This document shows, in pieces, positions 9,655 through 18,678 of a stretch of DNA of 64,000 nt. Below the pieces are notes generated by a model that was not told the origin of the DNA, did no database searches, and saw only the letters and a list, made by a program, of their open reading frames with translations. The position numbers and the translations under genes were made by a program. Origin of the DNA: Candidatus Pseudobutyricicoccus lothianensis (GTDB lineage Bacteria > Bacillota > Clostridia > Oscillospirales > Butyricicoccaceae); the NCBI GenBank assembly GCA_904419295.1, contig CAJFRA010000002.1, positions 1-64,000 of the forward strand, written 5' to 3'. Each line of letters begins with the position of its first letter. Positions within the stretch are counted from its first letter, which is position 1.

Positions 9655-10385
9655 AGCAGGTCACCTATCGCTTCTTTCTGGGCCTGCACCAGCTGGCGGA
9701 TGCCCTGTTGGGCCAGCTGGTACATGGCGTCCAGCTCCTGTTTGGAAAAAGGCCGCTCCTCACCGGTGCCTTGGATCTCGATGATGTTGTCCCGCTCGTC
9801 CATCACAAAGTTGAAGTCCACATCGGCGCCGCTGTCCTCCACATAGCACAGGTCCAGCAAAGGCTGCTCGCCCAGCAGCCCGCAGCTCACCGCCGCCACA
9901 CAGCCGGTCACCGGCAGCTTTTGGAACGCCCCTTCCCTGCGCAGCTTGTCCAGCGCCAGCACCAGGGCCACGAAACCGCCGGTGATGGAGGCGCAGCGGG
10001 TGCCGCCGTCGGCCTGGATCACATCGCAATCGATGGTAATGGTCCGCTCGCCCAATGCATCCAGGTCAGTCACCGAGCGCAGGGCCCGGCCCACCAGCCG
10101 CTGGATCTCCGCACTGCGGGGGGACAGCTTGAGTTTCGAGATATCCCGCCGGTTCCGGGTGTCTGTGGCCCGGGGCAGCATGTTGTATTCCGCCGTCACC
10201 CATCCGCTGCCGCTGTCCCGCTTAAAGGGCGGCACCCCTTCTTCCACCGTGGCGTTGCAGATCACTTTCGTGTCCCCACACTGGATCAGCACCGAACCTT
10301 CGGGGTATTTGATAAAATCTTTGGTAATGACCACCGGCCGCAGCTGGTCCGGCTGTCTTCCGTCGTATCGTTTCATCTGTTTCAC
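9651..10385 (-). CDS. rph: Ribonuclease PH
   Basis: R-DGRQPDQLRPV, GSGWVTAEYNMLPRAT, RSVTDLDALGERTITIDCDVIQADGGTRCASITG. Confidence 0.96.
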   Translation of the reverse strand: MKQMKRYDGRQPDQLRPVVITKDFIKYPEGSVLIQCGDTKVICNATVEEGVPPFKRDSGSGWVTAEYNMLPRATDTRNRRDISKLKLSPRSAEIQRLVGRALRSVTDLDALGERTITIDCDVIQADGGTRCASITGGFVALVLALDKLRREGAFQKLPVTGCVAAVSCGLLGEQPLLDLCYVEDSGADVDFNFVMDERDNIIEIQGTGEERPFSKQELDAMYQLAQQGIRQLVQAQKEAIGDLL

Positions 10386-10440
10386 CTTGCCCCACCGGGC
10401 TTCCTTTCATTCGATCATGATTTGCATTGGCTGCTTTGCT

Positions 10441-11346
10441 TCATTCAAAAAACGCGCGCACGAATTGGCCGGCGTCGAATTCCAGCAGGTCGTCCGCCTG
10501 TTCGCCCACGCCGATGAATTTCACCGGCACGCCCAGCCGGGCGGAAATGTTGATGGCGATGCCCCCCTTTGCCGTGCCGTCCAGCTTGGTGATGACCAGG
10601 CCGGTCAGGTGGGCGGCCTGGTTGAATTGCTCGGCCTGAGACAGGGCGTTTTGCCCGGTGACCGCATCCAGCACCAACAGCGTCTCCCGGTCGGCCCCCG
10701 GCAGCTCCCGGTCGATCACCCGGTCGATCTTGGCCAGTTCGTTCATCAGGTTCGTCTTGTTGTGCAGCCGGCCCGCCGTATCGCAGATCACCACGTCGGC
10801 ACCGCGGGCTTTGGCGGCAGTCAGCGCGTCGAAGATCACGGCTGCCGGGTCTGCCCCCTCGCTGTGGCGCACGATGTCCGCCCCGCAGCGCTGGGCCCAG
10901 ATGGTCAGCTGGTCGGCGGCCGCCGCCCGGAAGGTATCCGCCGCGGCGAACAAGACTTTTTTGCCCTCAGCCGTCAACTTCTGCCCCAGCTTGCCGATGG
11001 TGGTGGTCTTGCCAACGCCGTTGACCCCGATCACCAGGATCACCGACGGCTTGGTGCCCAGGGCCAGGCCGGTGTTGGGCGCCATTTTATCCGTCAGGAT
11101 CTGGCACAAGACCTCCACCAGCTCCTCTTTTGTCTCGATGTTCTGCTTTTTGGCCCGCTCCCGCAGCTCGTCGATGGTCTCCGCCGCTGTCTGGGCGCCG
11201 ATGTCCGACAGGATCAGCGCGTCTTCCAGCTCTTCCAGCGTCTCTTCATCCACTTTGCGGAATACCGCAAACACCGAATCCAGCGTGTCACCGATGTTTT
11301 CTTTCGTCTTTTTCAGGCCGTTTCGGATCTTATCCAAAAATCCCAT
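10441..11346 (-). CDS. ftsY: Signal recognition particle receptor FtsY
   Basis: GVNGVGKTTTIGKLG, VLFAAADTFRAAAADQL, DTAGRLHNKTNLMNEL, TKLDGTAKGG. Confidence 0.96.
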   Translation of the reverse strand: MGFLDKIRNGLKKTKENIGDTLDSVFAVFRKVDEETLEELEDALILSDIGAQTAAETIDELRERAKKQNIETKEELVEVLCQILTDKMAPNTGLALGTKPSVILVIGVNGVGKTTTIGKLGQKLTAEGKKVLFAAADTFRAAAADQLTIWAQRCGADIVRHSEGADPAAVIFDALTAAKARGADVVICDTAGRLHNKTNLMNELAKIDRVIDRELPGADRETLLVLDAVTGQNALSQAEQFNQAAHLTGLVITKLDGTAKGGIAINISARLGVPVKFIGVGEQADDLLEFDAGQFVRAFFE

Positions 11347-11374
11347 GGTATCATCCTTTCTTCCCTTGCCCACC

Positions 11375-14300
11375 TCATTTGGGCGTCACATGGATCTTCT
11401 TTTCCACCTCGTTCAGCTCCAGCTGCAGCAGCTTGGTCACGCCCTGCTCCTGCATGGTGACGCCATAGAGGATATCCGCCCCCTCCATAGTGCCCCGCCG
11501 GTGGGTGATCAAAATAAATTGGGTCTTGCCGCACAGGCCCCGCAGGTATTGGACATAGCGCTGCACGTTGACATCGTCCAGCGCCGCTTCGATCTCATCC
11601 AGCACGCAGAAGGGTGTGGGGCGCACTTTGAGGATGGCGAAATACAGCACGATGGCCACCAGCGCCTTTTCGCCGCCGGAGAGCAGGGAGATGGCCCGCT
11701 GGCTCTTGCCGGGCAGCTCCACCCGGATCTCGATGCCGCAGTTCAAAATATCCTTTTCGTCCTCCAGCTGCAAGCTGGCCTGGCCGCCGCCGAACAGCTC
11801 GACGAACGTCTGACCAAAATGCTCGTTGATGCGCACGAACTCCCGGGCGAAGATCTGCTCCATGTTATGCGTCAGATCTTGAATGATATGCTGCAGGTCC
11901 GCTATGGCCTGCTCCAGGTCTTTCCGCTGACCCTCCAGGAATTGATAGCGCTCATTGACTTTTTCGAATTCCTCAATGGAAGACAGGCTCACATCCCCCA
12001 GTTTTTTGATCTCGCCCCGCAGCTGGCCGATGCGCTTTTGGGCGGCGCTCTGGCTCTCTACCTGGGCTTGCAGGGCCCGGGCCGTGGTGGGGGTCAGCTC
12101 ATAGTTGTCCCACATTTTGTCCAAGATCTGCCGTTCTTCCATTTCGGCTTGGTTTTTCTTCGTTTCCAGCCGGGCCCGCTCCCGCTCCAGATTCAGCAGG
12201 TCGCTGTTCTTTTCCTGGGCCGCTTTGTCGTTTTGGACCCGCTGGCCCTCCAGCTCCAGTTTCTTCTGATTGATCTTTTCCAGGGCTTCCCGCCGCTCCT
12301 CGGCGCTGTGCTGCCCTGTTTCCAACTGGGCTTTCTGCCGCTCCATGGCCTGCTGGATGGAGCCTTCCTGCAAACGGAGGCGCTCCAGTTCTTCTTCCTT
12401 GCCCGTCCGGTCTCCGCCCAGGGCTTCCAACAGGCTGTCCAGCTGCTGCTGGGCTTCCTGCAGCGCGGCCCGCTGGCTCTCTCCCTGGGCCTGTTGGGTC
12501 CGCAGCTGGGAAAGTTGTTCCAGCAGCTGGCTTTGCCGCACGGTGCAGGCGTCCAGGGCCTGGGCCTGTTCCATGGCCTGAGCTCCCAGCTGGGAGAGCC
12601 GGGCCTTCGCCTGCTCTTTCTCCGCTTCTGCCTGGCCGATGCGCTCTTTGATCTGTTCGGTGCGCTGGCCTGCGGTGCTCTGCTCTTCCACCAGGGCCTC
12701 ATAGGCCTGTTCCAGGCTGCGGAGCAGCAGCGCATGCTGCCCTTGCTGGGCCTCCAGGGCCAGCAGGCCGTTTTGGGCCTGCCTCAATTCCTCTTGGGCG
12801 GCCTGGGCGTCGTTTTCCGCCTGGCTCCATTCGGCTTTGGCTTGGCTCAACTGGCGGCCCAGCTCTTCCACCTGGGCGGCCAGCTGCTTCCGCTGCTCCA
12901 CCAGCCGGCTGATCTCATTGGCCCGGGAGAGCATTCCCACGCTTTTGTTCAGGCTGCCGCCCGTCATGGCGCCCGATGGGTTGATCAGCTGCCCGTCCAG
13001 CGTCACCATGCGGTACCGGTAGGAAAACCGGCGGGAGAGCCGGATAGCGCTGTCGATGGTATCCACCACTGCGGTGGAGCCCAACAGGCTCTTGACCACG
13101 CCGTCATAAGCGGCCTCCCGGGTGACCAGCCGGTCGGCCATGCCCACAAAGCCCGGCTGGCCTTCCAGCGGCCGGCTGTCTGTTTCCCGGGGGCGCACTG
13201 CCGTCAAGGGCAGGAAAGTGGCCCGGCCCAGCTGCCGGGCCTTCAAATATTGAATGGCGGCCTTGGCGCTCTCTTCGTCCTGGGTGACGATGTGGGACAT
13301 GGCACCCCCCAAAGCGATCTCAATGGCCACCGCATAGGCGTCCTCCACGGCGATCAGCCGGGATACCGGCCCCCGGATGCCCTGGAGCGCCCCTTTGTCT
13401 GCCGCCTGCAGCGTCTGTTTCACCGAGCGGCCAAAGCCTTCGTATTCCTGTTCCAGAGACTGGAGCATCTGGCACCGGTCGGCTACGGCCCCCAGCTTGC
13501 GGCGCAGGTCCTCCTGCTGCTGGGCCAGCTTTTGGGCTTTCTGCTGCCGGGATTGGCCGCGCAGCACGAACCCTTGCACCATGTTGCGCAAGTCCTGTTC
13601 CCGCTGCCGCCCCTGTTCCAGCCGCCCGGCGTTCTGGGCGCCTTTTTCCGCCTCTTCTCTCACCCGCTCTTTGGCCCGGGCCAGCTCGTCCGCCAAGCTC
13701 TGGCCCCGGTTCTCCACTTCTTCCACACCGCTGCGCAGGGCGGCTGCGGTCAGTTCCAGCTGGTGCATCTGCTGCCTGGTCTCGTCCATCTGGGCCCGCA
13801 GCCCTTCCAGCGCCTGCTGCATCTGCCCCCGCTGTTCCTCCTGCTGCTTGGCCTGGGATACCGCCTGGGCTTCCTGCTGGGCCAGCTGCTGCCGCTGCTG
13901 CTCCCATTGGGCCAGCTTTTCTTCCCTGGCTTGCCGCTGCTGCAAAAGCATCTGCTGGCGCCCTTCCTGCTCCCGCAGCTCTTCTTCCAGCCGCCCGGCG
14001 TTCTGCCGGTTGTTCTGCCAATTGGCCTGGAGCACCGCCCCTTCGCTCTGCAGCTGGGCCAGCCGGGTCTCGATGTTGCGCAGGCCCACCCGCACTTCCT
14101 CTGCTTCCAGCTCCCGGTCCCGCATCTGGGCCGTCAGCCGTTCGGCGGCCTGGTACAGCTCATCCAGTTCCCGCTTGCGGGCAGAGAGCATCCGTTGGGC
14201 GTTGTCGTGGTCCACCTGGGCTTTCCGTTTGCTTTCGGCCAGCTGGTCCAGCTGATGGAGCCAGACCGTGGCTTCCAGCACCCGCAGCTCGTCCCGCAGC

Positions 14301-14950
14301 AGCAAAAAGCGCCGGGCTTTTTGGGCCTGGGCCTCCAAAGGCCCCACCTGCCCTTCCAGCTCGGTGATGATATCCCGGATGCGTACCAAATTCTCTTCTG
14401 TCCCCGCCAGCCGGCGCTGGGCCTCTTCTTTGCGGTACCGGAAGCGGGTGATGCCCGCCGCCTCTTCAAAGATCTCCCGCCGGTCGGCGCTCTTGACGGC
14501 CAGGATCTCATCGATGCGGCCCTGGCCGATGAGGGAGTAGCCCTCGCGCCCCAGGCCGGTATCCATCAGCAATTCATGGATGTCCTTGAGCCGCGCGGAT
14601 TTTTTATTGATGAAAAACTCGCTTTCCCCCGAGCGGTAATACCGCCTTGTAATGGCCACTTCGTCGTATTCCACCGGCAGGCTGTGCTCGCTGTTATCCA
14701 CCGTCAGCGTCACTTCGCAATAGCCCAAGGGCTTGCGCCGCTGGGTGCCGCCAAAGATCACGTCTTCCATTTTGGCGCCCCGCAGGGTCTTGGTTGATTG
14801 TTCGCCCAGCACCCAGCGGATGGCGTCTACGATGTTGGATTTGCCCGACCCATTGGGCCCTACGATGGCGGTGATTCCGCTGCTGAAGGAAAGCACCGTT
14901 TTATCAGGAAAGGATTTAAAGCCTTGGATCTCCAAGGATTTTAAGTACAA
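11375..14950 (-). CDS. smc: Chromosome segregation protein SMC
   Basis: N-terminal MYLKSLEIQGFKSFPDKT...VGPNGSGKSNIVDAIRWVLGEQS, long coiled coils and hinge, C-terminal LLSGGEKALVAIVLYFAIL...VLDEIEAALDD. Confidence 0.97.
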   Translation of the reverse strand: MYLKSLEIQGFKSFPDKTVLSFSSGITAIVGPNGSGKSNIVDAIRWVLGEQSTKTLRGAKMEDVIFGGTQRRKPLGYCEVTLTVDNSEHSLPVEYDEVAITRRYYRSGESEFFINKKSARLKDIHELLMDTGLGREGYSLIGQGRIDEILAVKSADRREIFEEAAGITRFRYRKEEAQRRLAGTEENLVRIRDIITELEGQVGPLEAQAQKARRFLLLRDELRVLEATVWLHQLDQLAESKRKAQVDHDNAQRMLSARKRELDELYQAAERLTAQMRDRELEAEEVRVGLRNIETRLAQLQSEGAVLQANWQNNRQNAGRLEEELREQEGRQQMLLQQRQAREEKLAQWEQQRQQLAQQEAQAVSQAKQQEEQRGQMQQALEGLRAQMDETRQQMHQLELTAAALRSGVEEVENRGQSLADELARAKERVREEAEKGAQNAGRLEQGRQREQDLRNMVQGFVLRGQSRQQKAQKLAQQQEDLRRKLGAVADRCQMLQSLEQEYEGFGRSVKQTLQAADKGALQGIRGPVSRLIAVEDAYAVAIEIALGGAMSHIVTQDEESAKAAIQYLKARQLGRATFLPLTAVRPRETDSRPLEGQPGFVGMADRLVTREAAYDGVVKSLLGSTAVVDTIDSAIRLSRRFSYRYRMVTLDGQLINPSGAMTGGSLNKSVGMLSRANEISRLVEQRKQLAAQVEELGRQLSQAKAEWSQAENDAQAAQEELRQAQNGLLALEAQQGQHALLLRSLEQAYEALVEEQSTAGQRTEQIKERIGQAEAEKEQAKARLSQLGAQAMEQAQALDACTVRQSQLLEQLSQLRTQQAQGESQRAALQEAQQQLDSLLEALGGDRTGKEEELERLRLQEGSIQQAMERQKAQLETGQHSAEERREALEKINQKKLELEGQRVQNDKAAQEKNSDLLNLERERARLETKKNQAEMEERQILDKMWDNYELTPTTARALQAQVESQSAAQKRIGQLRGEIKKLGDVSLSSIEEFEKVNERYQFLEGQRKDLEQAIADLQHIIQDLTHNMEQIFAREFVRINEHFGQTFVELFGGGQASLQLEDEKDILNCGIEIRVELPGKSQRAISLLSGGEKALVAIVLYFAILKVRPTPFCVLDEIEAALDDVNVQRYVQYLRGLCGKTQFILITHRRGTMEGADILYGVTMQEQGVTKLLQLELNEVEKKIHVTPK

Positions 14951-15053
14951 TGTGCCACCTCCGCTGCCATGTCTGTTCTATGAGACTTATTGTAACAAGG
15001 GAAGCTCCTATTTTCAATGCTTTGTTTTGCCCTTTGGCCCATTCCGGCAGGCC

Positions 15054-15084
15054 AAAAAGCGCGGTGCAAAATTTGCACCGCGCT
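15054..15084 (-). terminator. Terminator of the Sec-glutaredoxin operon
   Basis: Perfect 13-bp stem AGCGCGGTGCAAA/TTTGCACCGCGCT followed by T-tract on the minus strand. Confidence 0.75.
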
Positions 15085-15103
15085 CTGTTTTACTCTCTTT
15101 GCT

Positions 15104-15403
15104 CTACTGCTTTTTTTGCTCTGCATCCAGTCCCAGGTCCGCGATCAGCTTTTCTGCCGCTTCCGGCGATTCGATGACGTAGCTCTCGTCGTCCACGACC
15201 AACGTGGGGATGCCCACGCTGCCGCTGGCACGCGCTTCCGCATGGGAGGCCGCGTGATCCCGGATCTTCAGATACTTTTTCAGCTGGGCCATGCCCGCTG
15301 TGATCTCCACATAACCATACCGGATATTATGCCCTGAAAGAACCTCTTTCACCTGTCCGCAGGGCGCTCACAGGGGGCTGCCGTACAAAATCACCTTTCT
15401 CAT
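15104..15403 (-). CDS. Probable selenoprotein: glutaredoxin-like protein with UxxC motif (copy A)
   Basis: From ATG 15403: MRKVILYGSPL-U-APCGQVKEVLSGHNIRYGYVEITAG...VGIPTLVVDDESYVIE..., in-frame TGA at 15368-15370. The ORF track shows only the part after UGA (15104..15352). Thioredoxin fold with cis-Pro GIP. RBS-like GGAAAGGTGG upstream. Confidence 0.85.
15335..15351 (-). promoter_or_regulatory. Putative bacterial SECIS hairpin, copy A
   Basis: Minus strand TGAAAGA-GGT-TCTTTCA: perfect 7-bp stem with GGU loop, the loop starting 24 nt after the UGA. Confidence 0.75.
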
Positions 15404-15457
15404 GTTTCAGGCCACCTTTCCACTCAAAAATTGGTTTGAACGGTACAAACCGCTCCC

Positions 15458-15751
15458 TTATCCTGCCTCTTCCACTAAGTGCAGTTCTTGGATCAGCTTT
15501 TCTGCGTGTTCCGGCCCCTCTACGATATAGGGTACATCATCCACCACCAAGCAGGGGATGCCCACCCGATGGTTTTCCCGGATGGGGGCGTACGCCTCCG
15601 CCGTATCGCGGATCTTCATAAACTGGCGCAATGGGCCGATGCCCGCCGTGATCTCCACATAGGCATACCGGACATTTTTCTGTGAAAGAACCTCTTTCAC
15701 CGGTGGACACGTTTTTCAATAGGGGCTGCCGTACAATACGATCTTACGCAT
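15458..15751 (-). CDS. Probable selenoprotein: glutaredoxin-like protein with UxxC motif (copy B)
   Basis: From ATG 15751: MRKIVLYGSPY-U-KTCPPVKEVLSQKNVRYAYVEITAG...VGIPCLVVDDVPYIVE..., in-frame TGA at 15716-15718. The ORF track shows only 15458..15700. Confidence 0.85.
15682..15700 (-). promoter_or_regulatory. Putative bacterial SECIS hairpin, copy B
   Basis: Minus strand GTGAAAGA-GGT-TCTTTCAC: perfect 8-bp stem with GGU loop at the same distance from UGA as in copy A. Confidence 0.75.
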
Positions 15752-15805
15752 AAGGGACCCTGCCTTTCCGCGTTCTCATCCACATTTTCTATGATTACCA
15801 GTTTT

Positions 15806-15834
15806 ATTATAGACAAAACCAATCGCTCTGTCAA
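15806..15834 (-). promoter_or_regulatory. Perfect-consensus promoter of the Sec-glutaredoxin operon
   Basis: Minus strand TTGACA (15829-15834) - 17 nt - TATAAT (15806-15811). Confidence 0.85.
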
Positions 15835-15881
15835 GCTAAATTGTTATTTTTTTAGTTGCAGTTTGTCCTGCATTCACCATG

Positions 15882-15912
15882 GAAAAGCGCCGCCCCTCGG
15901 GGCGGCGCTTCG
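15882..15912 (-). terminator. Terminator of the M20 amidohydrolase gene
   Basis: AAGCGCCGCCCC-GAGG-type hairpin followed by TTTTCC on the minus strand. Confidence 0.7.
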
Positions 15913-15920
15913 CATTTTCA

Positions 15921-17342
15921 TTATAGAGTCGGCTTGATCTCCTTGGGCATGGGGCATTGGTAGGCGCCGCCATTGCTCTTGAGCAGTTCTGCCTTGGCTT
16001 CTTTCAGCAATTCCGGGTCTTCCATAGCGTAAATGGCGCCCAGTGCCATCGCTTCTGCCGCCTTGATGGTGCCTTTGTGGGCGATGGAAGAGCAGGATTG
16101 GGCAGTTACCTGCCAGGTATGGCCCGGCGTTGCCAGCGCCTCGGTGGCCACATTGATCTGGGCCGTGGGGGCGCAGTAGCTGGCGTCTCCCACATCGGTG
16201 GAGCCGCCCATGGGCGAGCTGGCCAGGGTATAGGGCAGCACGATATCACACAGCACAGCCCCTTTTTCGATCAGCTCCTGCATCTCCGGCACGCCGGCGT
16301 ATTTTTCCTGGAAGCTTTGCAGCTGATCTTCCGTCAAACTCTTGCGGATCTCGGCCGCCAGCTGGCGGTCTGCATCGTCAAACTGGGGCGCCCCAACTTC
16401 TTGCAGCGCTTTGTAGAGCACTTTGGTCAGCGGGCCGTTGGGCACATAATCGCTCAGGCCCTCGTGGATCTGGATCTCCAGCTGAGTGCCGGTCATCAGC
16501 GCCGCGCCGCGGGCCACATCGCACACCCGGTCGTAGATCTCCATCATCTGATACACCCGGGGCGCCCGGATGAAATAGTGCACCGCCGCGTGGTCCTGCA
16601 CCACGTTGGGCGCGATGCCGCCCACATCCACATAAGCATAGTGGACCCGGGCTTCGGGGATGATGTGTTCCCGCAGGTAGTTGACGCCCATGCTCATCAG
16701 TTCGCAGGCGTCCAGCGCGCTGCGGCCCAGATGGGGGGTAGAGGCGGCGTGGGATGTGCGGCCTTTGAATTTGAAAAAGACGCTCAGGTTGGCCAAGCTG
16801 CTGGACAGCCAAGCGTTGTTGGTGGTGCCGGGGTGCCAGGTAAAGCAGGCGTCCACATCGTCAAAATAGCCGTCTCTGGCCATGAAGGCCTTGGCGCTGC
16901 CGTATTCTTCGCCGGGGCAGCCATAATAGCGCACCGTGCCCTGGAAGCCGGTCTCCTTCATATATTCCATCACAGCGGCCGCCGCAGCCAGGGAGGCCGT
17001 GCCCAGGCAGTTGTGCCCGCACCCATGGCCATAGGCCCCGGGGACCAATTCGTCCTTCACCGGGCAAGCCGCTTTTTGGCTCAGGCCGGGCAGCGCGTCG
17101 TACTCCCCTAAAAAGGCGATCACCGGGTGGCCGCTTCCATAGGACGCCACAAAAGCCGTGGGAATACCGGCTTGCCCAGTTTCCACTGTAAAGCCCAGCT
17201 CTCTGGCCTGCTGTTCCAAATACTCGGCGGATCGATATTCTTTCATCCCCGCCTCGGCGTATTGCCAGATCTGGTCGGCAATGCGGTCGTACAGTTCCTG
17301 CTTGGCCTCAATGGCCTTGCATACAAATGCTTTCTGGTCCAT
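15921..17342 (-). CDS. M20 family amidohydrolase (AbgB/p-aminobenzoyl-glutamate hydrolase-like)
   Basis: FLGEYDALPGLSQ...GAYGHGCGHNCLGTASL...GCPGEEYGSAKAFM...STDVGDASYCAPT. Confidence 0.92.
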   Translation of the reverse strand: MDQKAFVCKAIEAKQELYDRIADQIWQYAEAGMKEYRSAEYLEQQARELGFTVETGQAGIPTAFVASYGSGHPVIAFLGEYDALPGLSQKAACPVKDELVPGAYGHGCGHNCLGTASLAAAAAVMEYMKETGFQGTVRYYGCPGEEYGSAKAFMARDGYFDDVDACFTWHPGTTNNAWLSSSLANLSVFFKFKGRTSHAASTPHLGRSALDACELMSMGVNYLREHIIPEARVHYAYVDVGGIAPNVVQDHAAVHYFIRAPRVYQMMEIYDRVCDVARGAALMTGTQLEIQIHEGLSDYVPNGPLTKVLYKALQEVGAPQFDDADRQLAAEIRKSLTEDQLQSFQEKYAGVPEMQELIEKGAVLCDIVLPYTLASSPMGGSTDVGDASYCAPTAQINVATEALATPGHTWQVTAQSCSSIAHKGTIKAAEAMALGAIYAMEDPELLKEAKAELLKSNGGAYQCPMPKEIKPTL

Positions 17343-17400
17343 TTGGATGACCTCCCTCAGTCGTCGTAATCATCTATTATATCAGTTTTCTGTGTTCCAA

Positions 17401-18156
17401 TTAAAAGACCATCGTGGTCAATCGCGGGTCCATGGGCACATCCTCCCGGATGCGGCGGGCGATGCGCATTGCCGCGTCCTGGTAATCCTCCAGGTTTTGG
17501 TTGATGACAAATGTGCGCTCCGTGGTGTCAAAAATAAAACTGTCGCCTGTGCCTTCTTCGCCCCGCAGCGCCTCTGCCAGCCGGAAGTCCTGCCAGGGCA
17601 TATACAAGATCTGGGCGCCGTCGTTGAAGATGACGCCTTCTTCCCCCAGCTCGAAATAGGCCTGCTTGCACACGCGCCAGATCCGAATATAATAGGAAGA
17701 AAAATAGATCAAGATGAACAGCGCCACGCCGCACAGCAGCATACCGGCCCAGTTGAGCAGGCCGAAATCCGTGGCTGTCCGGTAGACCATCACAGCCAGC
17801 AGCGGCAGCACGCACACCGCTCCCACCACCTGCATCAGCAGGACGCGCAGCACCCTATCCCACAAAAAGAGCTTGGAATAGCGGTACCGGCGGCCATCGC
17901 CTGCAAAAGCCGGCCTGTCTTTGGGCTCATAGAGCTGGTAGGGCTGTTCCGGGCTGTGGTAGCTCTGGCATACCGGGCAATAATACAAGCTCTCTGCCTC
18001 CCGGTCCCCCACATTGATCCGCGGAAAAACATCCGGGGCCGGGGGTTTTTCGCAGACCACCATACGGCTGCCGCAGGCGGGGCACGCCTTTTCCCGGAAC
18101 AGCATTTCGTTGGCGCGGCTCATCTGCTCCATTTTTTCGGGTGAAATCTTCGCCAT
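17401..18156 (-). CDS. Membrane protein with N-terminal zinc-ribbon-like CxxC pairs and YcxB-like C-terminal domain
   Basis: CPACGSRM...YYCPVCQSY, two TM helices, then EGVIFNDGAQILYMPWQDFRLAEAL...FVINQNL. Confidence 0.6.
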   Translation of the reverse strand: MAKISPEKMEQMSRANEMLFREKACPACGSRMVVCEKPPAPDVFPRINVGDREAESLYYCPVCQSYHSPEQPYQLYEPKDRPAFAGDGRRYRYSKLFLWDRVLRVLLMQVVGAVCVLPLLAVMVYRTATDFGLLNWAGMLLCGVALFILIYFSSYYIRIWRVCKQAYFELGEEGVIFNDGAQILYMPWQDFRLAEALRGEEGTGDSFIFDTTERTFVINQNLEDYQDAAMRIARRIREDVPMDPRLTTMVF

Positions 18157-18273
18157 ATCCGCTGCGGGCCCACAGGCCCTTCCTTTCTCTCAGATTCGGA
18201 ACCAGACCGGCTCAGTCTTCCTTTATTGTAGCAGAGTTGAAGCAGGCTGGCAAGCGGCGTCCCTCCGGCCGCC

Positions 18274-18495
18274 TTATTTTTTCGGGTATGGCTTCTGCTG
18301 GTTGGTGCGCCCCAATATGTAATCGGTAGAGGTATTGTAGAAATCCGCCAATTTGAGCAGGTGCTGCAGGGGGATGGTCTGCGCTCCCCGCTCATAACGG
18401 GAATACACCGTCTGGCGGATGTTCAGCAGCCCCGCCACCTCCGCCTGTGAAAGGTCTTTGTCATCCCGCAGATCTTTGAGCCGTTGAAAGTACAC
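18274..18495 (-). CDS. XRE-family helix-turn-helix regulator
   Basis: MYFQRLKDLRDDKDLSQAEVAGLLNIRQTVYSRYERGAQTIPLQHLLKLADFYNTSTDYILGRT. Confidence 0.92.
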   Translation of the reverse strand: MYFQRLKDLRDDKDLSQAEVAGLLNIRQTVYSRYERGAQTIPLQHLLKLADFYNTSTDYILGRTNQQKPYPKK

Positions 18496-18640
18496 AGCCT
18501 ACCCCTCCCGTATTAGTACAAATAAGTTCTAATTTATTTCCATTGTGTTAAAATTTTCCCTGCCAAATTTTTGTCTGCATTCCGGCGGGCAAAAGGTCGT
18601 ATTCTTGCTATGACATTTCTGTTACGTTGCATTTTTGCTC

Positions 18641-18669
18641 TTGCATTTGCGCGGCATATCCGTTACAAT
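18641..18669 (+). promoter_or_regulatory. Promoter for S-layer homology protein 1
   Basis: TTGCAT (18641-18646) - 17 nt - TACAAT (18664-18669). Confidence 0.65.
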
Positions 18670-18678
18670 AAAAGGGTC

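Noticed and set aside
10658-14797. 1379-aa plus-strand ORF
   Set aside because: Antisense shadow of smc in GC-rich sequence; Leu/Gln/Pro-rich, no domains, while smc is unmistakable on the minus strand.
15104-15751. The two short ORFs 15104..15352 and 15458..15700 as independent GTG-started genes or pseudogenes
   Set aside because: Starting at the GTG removes beta-strand 1 and the CxxC site. ATG, RBS-like sequence, coding signal and SECIS-like hairpin all support readthrough of UGA, and both paralogs share it.
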